A stretch of 8,271 nucleotides of DNA from Clostridium sp. CAG:632 (GTDB lineage: Bacteria; Bacillota; Clostridia; Lachnospirales; Lachnospiraceae): NCBI GenBank assembly GCA_000431515.1, contig HF991371.1:24788-33058 (forward strand), given 5' to 3'. Below the pieces are notes generated by a model, which worked only from the letters and a program-made list of their open reading frames with translations, was not told the DNA's origin and searched no databases. A program made the translations under genes and the position numbers. This document shows, one piece after another, positions 1 through 5,311 of the stretch. Numbering within the stretch: position 1 is the first letter of the stretch; each line of letters starts with the position of its first letter.

Positions 1-709
1 GAACTGCACAGCTGATATACTCATGCTTCGGCTTTCCAACCTCAGCTACGATCTTATTAATGAATTCAATAATTGTCTGATTGATCTCATGTGCTTTGTA
101 GATAGCCTCGATCATCTTAGCTTCCGGAACGATATTGGCACCGGCCTCGATCATAATAACCTTCTCACTGGTAGATGCAACCGTTAACTGCAAGTCGCCT
201 TCCTTCCACTGTTTCTGGGATGGGTTTACGATGAACTCTCCGTCGATAAGACCGATCTGCGTCATTGCACATGGACCGTCAAACGGAATATCCGAAATAC
301 AGGTTGCAATGGATGCACCAAGCATAGCCACCAGCTCCGGACGGCACTCAGGATCTACGGACATAACCATATTATTCAAAGTAACATCATTTCTGTAGTC
401 CTTCGGGAATAACGGGCGCATCGGACGGTCGATGACACGGGATGTCAGGATTGCATTCTCAGATGCCTTTCCTTCTCTCTTGTTAAATCCGCCGGGAATC
501 TTTCCTACTGCATACATCTTCTCTTCATATTCAACACTTAATGGGAAGAAATCGATCCCCTCTCTCGGCTTCTCAGATGCAGTTGCGGTTGAAAGAACAA
601 CTGTATCGCCATAATGCATAAATGCACAGCCATTTGCCTGTGCTCCGACCCTGCCAACATCTACACGCAGAGTTCTTCCTGCAAGTTCCATTGTAAACTG
701 CTTATACAT
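1..709 (-). CDS. pnp: Polyribonucleotide nucleotidyltransferase (PNPase), N-terminal part, runs off the left edge
   Basis: PNPase is a phosphorolytic 3'-5' exoribonuclease that degrades RNA from the 3' end using phosphate, and it can add 3' tails in reverse. The 236 codons present cover most of the first RNase PH domain, and the C-terminal two thirds (second RNase PH domain, KH and S1) lie outside the window. Reading starts MYKQFTMELAGRTLRVDVGR, and later stretches such as VLSTATASEKPREGIDFFPL and IPGGFNKREGKASE are typical of the family, as is SRVIDRPMRPLFP. I chose the ATG at 709 because AAGGAG (718-723) lies 8 nt upstream and the protein begins where PNPases usually do. It follows rpsO on the same strand, a widely conserved order, but a terminator and a private promoter separate the two. 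Its leader holds a long stem-loop described separately. Confidence 0.96.
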   Translation of the reverse strand, partial: MYKQFTMELAGRTLRVDVGRVGAQANGCAFMHYGDTVVLSTATASEKPREGIDFFPLSVEYEEKMYAVGKIPGGFNKREGKASENAILTSRVIDRPMRPLFPKDYRNDVTLNNMVMSVDPECRPELVAMLGASIATCISDIPFDGPCAMTQIGLIDGEFIVNPSQKQWKEGDLQLTVASTSEKVIMIEAGANIVPEAKMIEAIYKAHEINQTIIEFINKIVAEVGKPKHEYISCAV

Positions 710-733
710 ATTCGTATCTCCTTTTCTTCGATT

Positions 734-812
734 TTGTATAAGACACCGAAACAACTAAAAAAATCATTGCACCAATGACCTTTTTAGCGGTCTCGGTTAG
801 CGTCTTACACAA
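734..812 (-). promoter_or_regulatory. Long stem-loop in the pnp leader
   Basis: Read on the minus strand, the leader folds on itself almost end to end. From outside in, 4 pairs (TTGT with ACAA) are followed by one mismatch, then 6 pairs (TAAGAC with GTCTTA). After a 4-nt bulge come 8 pairs (ACCGAGAC with GTTTCGGT, one G-U), a 2x2 internal loop, and 15 pairs (CTAAAAAGGTCATTG with CAATGATTTTTTTAG, two G-U) closed by the triloop GTG. That is about 33 pairs in 79 nt. The structure begins within a few bases of the predicted transcript start and ends 10 nt before the Shine-Dalgarno. E. coli pnp has a long leader duplex cut by RNase III and used for PNPase autoregulation, and the same role is inferred here. 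The inner hairpin followed by seven U could instead act as an attenuator. Confidence 0.75.
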
Positions 813-820
813 TCTGTTTT

Positions 821-849
821 ATTTTAACATACTAATATTCAAAAAACAA
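821..849 (-). promoter_or_regulatory. Predicted promoter of pnp
   Basis: On the minus strand TTGTTT (844-849) is followed after 17 bp by TAAAAT (821-826) preceded by TGT, an extended -10. An alternative using TTGACT (849-854), 17 bp and TATGTT (826-831) overlaps it. Either places the start of transcription near 814-819, just before the leader stem-loop. Confidence 0.55.
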
Positions 850-923
850 GTCAAATCCCTGTCAAACACTATATTTTCTATTGCATTTTTTATTGATCAA
901 CTGTTATCAGATCCTGCTATAAC

Positions 924-958
924 AAAAAAAGCAGACAACAGTCAAACTGCTATCTGCT
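924..958 (-). terminator. Intrinsic terminator of rpsO
   Basis: On the minus strand a 13-pair stem (two G-U), AGCAGATAGCAGT with ACTGTTGTCTGCT and loop TTG, is followed at once by a run of T (924-930). It begins 11 nt after the rpsO stop codon. It would end most rpsO transcripts before pnp, so pnp likely depends on its own promoter plus read-through. Confidence 0.9.
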
Positions 959-968
959 TTCTGTAGTA

Positions 969-1235
969 TTACTTTCTTAAGCCTAACTTCTCAATTAAAG
1001 CTCTGTAACGGTTGATGTCCTTCTTCTTTAAGTAAGCCAGTAAGTTTCTTCTCTGACCAACCATCTTTAAAAGACCTCTTCTGGAATGATGGTCATGTGG
1101 GTTAGCCTTGAAATGCTCTGTCAGATCGTTAATTCTTGCTGTCAGTAAAGCTACCTGTACTTCCGGTGAACCTGTATCACCCTCTGTACGTCCGTATTCC
1201 TTAATAATTTCTGCCTTCTTCTCAGTTGTAATCAT
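969..1235 (-). CDS. rpsO: 30S ribosomal protein S15
   Basis: S15 binds the central domain of 16S rRNA early in 30S assembly and takes part in an intersubunit bridge. The 88-residue product has the usual length and the family signature: TGSPEVQVALLTARI near residues 21-35, then LTEHFKANPHDHHSRRGLL (38-56). His41, Asp48 and Ser51, conserved rRNA-contacting residues of the family, are all present. The ATG at 1235 is supported by AAAGGAG about 7 nt upstream and by the standard N-terminus MITTEKKAEIIKEY. The gene has its own promoter and an 85-nt structured leader, and it ends at an intrinsic terminator. S15 represses its own translation through leader RNA in several bacteria, so feedback control is plausible here. 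Confidence 0.98.
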   Translation of the reverse strand: MITTEKKAEIIKEYGRTEGDTGSPEVQVALLTARINDLTEHFKANPHDHHSRRGLLKMVGQRRNLLAYLKKKDINRYRALIEKLGLRK

Positions 1236-1260
1236 GTCTTTATCTCCTTTCTTTTTATAC

Positions 1261-1309
1261 AGCCGATACTAAGATACAGGTCGGAGTGTCCCGAATCCGA
1301 GCATTGGCT
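1261..1309 (-). promoter_or_regulatory. Structured rpsO leader, candidate S15 autoregulatory element
   Basis: On the minus strand AGCC-A-ATGC (1301-1309) pairs with GTAT-C-GGCT (1261-1269): 8 pairs with one mismatch and one G-U. Inside, TCGGA (1296-1300) pairs with TCCGA (1281-1285), leaving an unpaired 11-nt stretch on the 3' side. A second TCGG gives an alternative pairing with the same partner. The element lies between the predicted start site (about 1320) and the Shine-Dalgarno. Binding by S15 is inferred from known S15 leaders, and I cannot match it to a specific described fold. Confidence 0.45.
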
Positions 1310-1326
1310 AAAATCACAACGCTGTT

Positions 1327-1355
1327 ATAATATCATAGAAATCAAAATCTGTAAA
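1327..1355 (-). promoter_or_regulatory. Predicted sigma-A promoter of rpsO
   Basis: On the minus strand TTTACA (1350-1355) and TATTAT (1327-1332) are separated by exactly 17 bp, each matching the consensus at five of six positions. Transcription would start near 1320, giving a leader of about 85 nt. Confidence 0.75.
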
Positions 1356-1409
1356 CCCTGACTTTTCATTCTTTTCCCAAAAATTTCACAGGAATTTCAT
1401 ATGGTAATA

Positions 1410-1438
1410 TTGACTTCAAAAATACCACGGCTTAAAAT
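1410..1438 (+). promoter_or_regulatory. Predicted sigma-A promoter of the phasin-like/ubiB operon
   Basis: TTGACT (1410-1415), a 17-bp spacer and TAAAAT (1433-1438) form a near-consensus promoter. Transcription would start about 45 nt before the first start codon. Confidence 0.75.
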
Positions 1439-1488
1439 AAATTTATCATTATTATACACAATAATTTCATTGAAACGGAGGGATTTTT

Positions 1489-1878
1489 ATGTTATTTGGA
1501 GATAGTATGAAAAAAATTATGTTAGCCGGCATCGGTGCTGTTGCCGTTACCGCAGAGAAATCAAAGGAGTTGGTCGATGAACTGGTTGTAAAGGGGGAAT
1601 TGACCGTAGAACAAGGCAAGGTTCTGAATGAAGAATTAAAACACAAGGTCAAGGATACCATTAAGAATAACGTCCAGATTCAGATTGTTCAGCCCGAAAA
1701 CAAGACCCCTGCCGCTGAGCACGTTATTTCTCAGATGGAGAACTATACTCCGGAAGAACTGAATGCGATCCGTCAGAAGCTGGATACATTAACTGCCGAG
1801 AAGCAGTCAGCCGATACGCAGGCTGCAACAGAAGCATCTGATGATAACGAAACAGAATCACAGGAGTCCGAGTCATGA
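1489..1878 (+). CDS. Phasin-like (PhaF-type) small coiled-coil protein
   Basis: The 129-residue product has a short hydrophobic N-terminal segment (about residues 8-21, KKIMLAGIGAVAVT), a charged helical stretch with the pattern EKSKELVDELVVKGELT (23-39), and a disordered acidic tail (about 105-129) rich in Glu, Asp and Ser. This is the look of proteins annotated as polyhydroxyalkanoate synthesis regulator or phasin-like. The name comes from similarity, and nothing here points to polyhydroxyalkanoate synthesis. The ATG at 1489 has GGAGGG (1477-1482) 6 nt upstream, whereas the internal ATG at 1507 is too far from it. The stop codon overlaps the start of the downstream kinase gene (ATGA), so the two are probably translationally coupled and may act together at the membrane. 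A role as accessory protein to the kinase is inference. No enzyme motif is visible. Confidence 0.8.
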   Translation: MLFGDSMKKIMLAGIGAVAVTAEKSKELVDELVVKGELTVEQGKVLNEELKHKVKDTIKNNVQIQIVQPENKTPAAEHVISQMENYTPEELNAIRQKLDTLTAEKQSADTQAATEASDDNETESQESES

Positions 1879-3467
1879 CTTATACCGCCAGAACCGAAAA
1901 CAAAAAGCGTCTGCAGGAAATTACGCAGATCATAAAGAAACATAATCTGGTTAAAAACGGACTTTCTCCGGAAGTACTTCGATTGTTACTGGAAGATCTC
2001 GGACCAACCTTTGTAAAGCTCGGTCAGATCATGTCAAAACGTACGGATATCCTGCCGGCTGCCTATTGCACTGAACTGGAAAAGCTTTGTGCCGATTCCA
2101 ATCCTCTGCCGGTTGATGCTATTACAGATGTTATTGAGTTTGAGTTTGGCCGTCCGATTGAAGAGATCTTCCAGCATTTTGATACAAAACCGCTGGGTTC
2201 CGCTTCCATTGCGCAGGTACATGCCGCAACTTTAATGGATGGTCGTAAGGTTGTTGTCAAAGTACAGCGTCCACATGTTGCAGAGACCATGCGGGAAGAT
2301 ATTGCCATCATGCGGAAAATCATCCGCCCTCTGAAATTCGCGCCAAGCGTTGGCGGTGCTGTTGATTTTCATATGCTGTTAGACGAATTATGGAATGTTT
2401 CGCAGCAGGAACTGGATTTCCAGATTGAGGCACAGCATTGCCGTCAGTTCCAGGAAAACAACAAGGACATTGTATATGTGGCTTGTCCTGCGATTGAAGA
2501 CCATCTGACCACCTCCAGAGTCCTTACCATGGAATTTATCGATGGCTTTTCTATTGATAACAAGGAAAAAATTCTCGAGAATGGTTATGACACCGGTGAA
2601 ATCGGAACAAAATTAGTTGAAAATTACTTAAAACAGATTTTAGATGATGGATTTTTCCATGCAGATCCTCATCAGGGAAATATCATGATCCGGGACGGCA
2701 AGATTGTCTGGATCGATATGGGAATGATAGGAACACTGACCTCTCATGACCGTACTCTGTTAAAGGATGCCGTAAAGGCAATTGTTCATAAGGATAACAA
2801 CGAGATCATCCGTGCGATCATAGCACTGGGAGCTGTAAAGGGCGAGTTGGATTATACCCATCTTTACTCTGATATTGATATGCTGCTTGACCGCTACTAT
2901 TCCATGGATCTCGGTGACATCAATCTCGGCAGTATGATGCAGGATGCGATTCAGGTTATTTCTGAAAACCATATTGTCCTGCCACCCGGAATCTCCATGC
3001 TGGCAAGAGGGCTTCTTACCATTGAAGGTGTACTGGCAACCATTTCTCCGGAGACCAATGCCGTGCAGATAGCCAAGCAGCATGTGATCCGGGAAGTCCG
3101 CCAGAATCACGATATCAAAAAGACTCTGGAGCATACCGCCCAATCCATGTATGTTTCAGCAGAAAAAGCATTGGATATTCCTGCTCTGACAACAGATCTC
3201 TTAAATATGACACTCCGCGGGCAGACAAGATTTAATCTGGATCTTACAAGTTCCAAGTCTTTAATGGATCAGTTTGGCCGTATCATGAACCGGCTGGTTG
3301 TCGGCATTATTACTGCCGCACTCTTACTTGCATCCAGTCTGATCTGTACAACCAACATGCAGCCTCAGACCCTGGGTATTCCGACACTGGGATTCATCGG
3401 TTATCTGGCGGCACTGGTACTGGGTATCATCCTGATTCTTGTTTCTCATCATAGTAAGGATAAATGA
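1875..3467 (+). CDS. AarF/UbiB/ABC1-family atypical protein kinase
   Basis: UbiB-family (ADCK/COQ8-like) proteins are membrane-linked atypical kinases with ATPase activity. In respiring bacteria they support ubiquinone synthesis, while in anaerobic Firmicutes the role is unknown. The 530 residues show the family motifs in order: KLGQ (48-51), the Ala-rich loop PLGSASIAQVH (106-116) in place of a Gly-rich loop, the ATP-site Lys129 in VVVKVQRP, ELDFQIEA (179-186), the catalytic FFHADPHQGN (260-269, Asp264) and the metal-binding Asp281 in DMG. All key residues are intact, so it should be active. Two hydrophobic helices at about 474-490 and 505-523 anchor the C-terminus. The ATG at 1875 overlaps the preceding stop codon by 4 bp and has AGGAG (1862-1866) 8 nt upstream. 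The operon ends at a strong terminator. The symbol ubiB is left out because a quinone role is not shown. Confidence 0.93.
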   Translation: MTYTARTENKKRLQEITQIIKKHNLVKNGLSPEVLRLLLEDLGPTFVKLGQIMSKRTDILPAAYCTELEKLCADSNPLPVDAITDVIEFEFGRPIEEIFQHFDTKPLGSASIAQVHAATLMDGRKVVVKVQRPHVAETMREDIAIMRKIIRPLKFAPSVGGAVDFHMLLDELWNVSQQELDFQIEAQHCRQFQENNKDIVYVACPAIEDHLTTSRVLTMEFIDGFSIDNKEKILENGYDTGEIGTKLVENYLKQILDDGFFHADPHQGNIMIRDGKIVWIDMGMIGTLTSHDRTLLKDAVKAIVHKDNNEIIRAIIALGAVKGELDYTHLYSDIDMLLDRYYSMDLGDINLGSMMQDAIQVISENHIVLPPGISMLARGLLTIEGVLATISPETNAVQIAKQHVIREVRQNHDIKKTLEHTAQSMYVSAEKALDIPALTTDLLNMTLRGQTRFNLDLTSSKSLMDQFGRIMNRLVVGIITAALLLASSLICTTNMQPQTLGIPTLGFIGYLAALVLGIILILVSHHSKDK

Positions 3468-3487
3468 CCGGATTCCATGTATCAGGC

Positions 3488-3533
3488 AAAACAGGAGACA
3501 GAATCGGAATTTTTCCGTTCTGTCTCCTGTTTT
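3488..3533. terminator. Bidirectional intrinsic terminator between the kinase and Spo0A-like genes
   Basis: CAGGAGACAGAA (3492-3503) pairs perfectly with TTCTGTCTCCTG (3518-3529), extended inward by CGGAA with TTCCG across a one-base bulge. Flanking A and T runs give a T tract on both strands: TTTTTT on the plus strand and TTTT on the minus strand. It lies between two convergent genes and touches the stop codon of the minus-strand gene. Confidence 0.92.
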
Positions 3534-4344
3534 TTATCCTATGCTATAAGTATATCCCAATCGATATTTATCTGCAATCTGTGCAATAAACTCTGAATTA
3601 GTCGGCTTTCCACGTTCGGAACTGATCGTGCATCCAAATATTTCCTGTAACACTTCGGCATCACCACGACTCCATGCCACTTCAATTGCATGCCGGATTG
3701 CACGCTCCACACTGGTCGCCGTTGTATTATACTGCTTTGCGATTGTCGGATATAACAGCTTTGTAATATAATTTAAAACTGCAATATCATGAACCGCCAT
3801 AATAATTCCGGTCCGGATATACTGATATCCCTTAATATGAGCAGGGACTCCGATCCTGCGCATAACATTTGTAATCTCCGTTTCCAAATATGCATCTGCA
3901 TCCATTCGTTCCTGTCCGCCCCTCTGACATGTCTCATAGCTTCTAACATCACGCAAACCGTTCTCCCTCAGCGGCTTATGTAATTGAAGTACCCGATTAT
4001 ATAATGTCTCAAGACGATAAGGCTTCATGACATAATAATCGGCTCCGGACTGGCAGGCGCAATCCATAATAACCGGATTGTCAACCGAAGAAATAACAAT
4101 CACTCTCGGAAGCTTTGGAACCTCCAGATTCTCCATCAGCTTTTCCATAATACCCAGGCCATCCAATTCCGGCAATATCATATTCATTAATACAATATCC
4201 GGTTTTAAGAAAAGAATTCTGTCGTACGCCCCCCTGACCATCGTACTCCACACCGACCACTTCAATATCCGGCTTTTGTCCAAAAAATTCCAGTAATCTT
4301 TTCCCCTCATCTTTGCTGTTTACAGCAATCATCATTTTAATCAT
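3534..4344 (-). pseudogene. Spo0A-like response regulator with a degenerate receiver, frameshifted at a run of six G
   Basis: Spo0A is the master regulator of sporulation entry, a receiver joined to a unique DNA-binding domain. Removing one base from the G run at 4229-4234 restores a 269-residue protein, close to the 267 of B. subtilis Spo0A. The receiver spans about 1-125 and the Spo0A domain 150-269, the latter well kept (IGVPAHIKGY, the recognition region around TTATSVERAIRHAIEVAWSRG, KPTNSEFIA). The receiver is abnormal: Asn54 replaces the phospho-acceptor Asp (VLMNMILP) and Val8-Asn9 replace the acidic pair, while Ser85 and Lys107 keep the switch positions. As read, the upstream frame stops at 4081 after 87 residues. 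The ATG at 4344 has AAGGGAG (4353-4359) 8 nt upstream. An open frame from 4310 exists, but its first residues are not receiver-like. Sequencing error, true mutation and slippage remain possible. It is probably a second, divergent Spo0A copy. Confidence 0.85.
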
Positions 4345-4376
4345 GAAATCAACTCCCTTCTACAATTTCATTCTTT

Positions 4377-4413
4377 ATTATACGTCGAATGTCGGAAGTT
4401 TTTTCGAATTATA
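4377..4413 (-). promoter_or_regulatory. Candidate promoter region of the Spo0A-like gene
   Basis: Two perfect TATAAT hexamers occur on the minus strand (4377-4382 and 4408-4413). Neither has a good -35: for the proximal one the hexamer at 17 bp is GAAAAA, for the distal one AATCAA. Weak -35 elements next to direct repeats suggest a promoter that depends on an activator. Confidence 0.45.
4383..4408 (+). promoter_or_regulatory. Cluster of imperfect 0A-box-like heptamers
   Basis: Against the Spo0A box TGTCGAA, the plus strand carries CGTCGAA (4383-4389), TGTCGGA (4390-4396) and TTTCGAA (4402-4408), each with one mismatch. They sit upstream of a gene for a Spo0A-type DNA-binding domain, which suggests autoregulation. 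The 7-bp step between the first two is not the usual tandem spacing, so this is tentative. Confidence 0.35.
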
Positions 4414-4432
4414 ATGGAATTCAAATGGAATT
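4404..4432 (-). repeat. Three tandem AATTC(C/G)A repeats with an 11-bp period
   Basis: On the minus strand AATTCCA (4426-4432), AATTCCA (4415-4421) and AATTCGA (4404-4410) recur with exact 4-bp spacers. Heptamers stepped by 11 bp are the typical binding pattern of OmpR/PhoB and SARP winged-helix regulators. The gene just upstream encodes such a domain, and the repeats overlap both candidate promoter elements of the Spo0A-like gene. Confidence 0.65.
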
Positions 4433-4465
4433 GATTGTCATTTTTTGTATTTTTTAATATTAATT

Positions 4466-5251
4466 CTAAACATATTTAGCAAGAGAATAGTTCCGATATA
4501 CCGCCCAATCATATTCTGTCATGTATTCTCCGTAATACCGTTTCCCGGCATCTTCTTTTCCAGCAAGAAGATCATACAGATCACAATCCAGGAGTTCCAG
4601 ATTAATCCTCCGGTTTCCCCGGGAGGTTATCAGCAATTCTTCTATATCATACTCCTTCAGCTCCTGCTGCAATGTTTTACATAGTTTACTGCATAGAGAT
4701 TGCGTAGCACCGTCTTTCGGCCTGTCTCCCCACAAGGTTGCAATAATCTGATCGGAATCAACCGTGCCGCCTTGTCTGTCAATCAGCATGGCTAACAATT
4801 CTTTTGCCTTTGCACTCTTAAACATAACCGGCTTTCCGTCCACAAATAAGTCAAAATATCCAAATGTCCTGGCATAAATCCTCTTTCGTCTATTCTGATA
4901 TAACAGTCTGACCATCTCCAGTTTATCTTCTATTTCTCCCCTGGTATATGGTTTTAGCAGAACAAGCGTATGTCTCTGATGCAATATCCTTTCCAGATTT
5001 TCTCCGGATTGTGTTATATATAAAACTATTAACTGCGGATATTGCTCTGCAAGCTGTTCTCTCAGCTCCTGTCTGTCCTGTTCCGGCTGCCCATCATACA
5101 AAACCACCAGATCGATGGTTGTTGTCTGCAGACACTTCTGTGCCACCTGCGCCTCTTCATATTTTCCGGCAATTACCAGATCCGGCATTTCTGTCAGACA
5201 TTCCTCAAAGTCCAAATCATCTTGATCATTTCCTAATAGTATGGCATTCAT
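4466..5251 (-). CDS. Transcriptional regulator: receiver-like domain plus SARP/OmpR-type winged helix
   Basis: The 261 residues hold a receiver-like fold (about 1-118) followed by a DNA-binding winged helix (about 127-216), with the beta-strand start RTFGYFDLFVDGKPV and the helix KAKELLAMLIDRQGG. A short tail ending near GEYMTEYDWA (240-249) resembles a cut-down bacterial transcriptional activator domain of SARP proteins. In the receiver the Lys of LLKPY (Lys100) is kept, but Tyr52 sits at the expected phospho-acceptor place (DLVVLYDG) with Asp53 beside it, and the acidic pair near the start is reduced to Asn8-Asp9. Control by phosphorylation is therefore doubtful. The ATG at 5251 has a GGGGGG tract (5260-5265) 8 nt upstream as a poor but usable ribosome site. 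It lies 60 bp after argH with no terminator between, so it is likely co-transcribed. Its targets are unknown; the repeats just downstream are a candidate site. Confidence 0.82.
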   Translation of the reverse strand: MNAILLGNDQDDLDFEECLTEMPDLVIAGKYEEAQVAQKCLQTTTIDLVVLYDGQPEQDRQELREQLAEQYPQLIVLYITQSGENLERILHQRHTLVLLKPYTRGEIEDKLEMVRLLYQNRRKRIYARTFGYFDLFVDGKPVMFKSAKAKELLAMLIDRQGGTVDSDQIIATLWGDRPKDGATQSLCSKLCKTLQQELKEYDIEELLITSRGNRRINLELLDCDLYDLLAGKEDAGKRYYGEYMTEYDWAVYRNYSLAKYV

Positions 5252-5311
5252 GACTACATCCCCCCGTCCTATATCTCATAATATCGGTCGTCAGGAATCA
5301 TGGATACTCAT

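Noticed and set aside
135..614. Two plus-strand open frames (87 and 60 codons) opposite pnp
   Set aside because: They are antisense to the strongly supported pnp reading frame and resemble no family I know.
775..966. Plus-strand 63-codon frame between rpsO and pnp
   Set aside because: It covers the pnp promoter, leader stem-loop and rpsO terminator, and lacks a ribosome site.
2760..3143. Minus-strand 127-codon frame opposite the kinase gene
   Set aside because: Antisense to the conserved kinase sequence, with no motif or ribosome site.
4081..4310. Start of the Spo0A-like protein at 4310 in the downstream frame
   Set aside because: The resulting first 30 residues do not look like a receiver and no ribosome site precedes it; the other frame from 4344 gives a proper receiver start with a good ribosome site.
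4948..5253. Plus-strand frame of 101 codons opposite the SARP-like gene
   Set aside because: It is antisense to a gene with clear domain similarity; its own translation has no recognisable motif.
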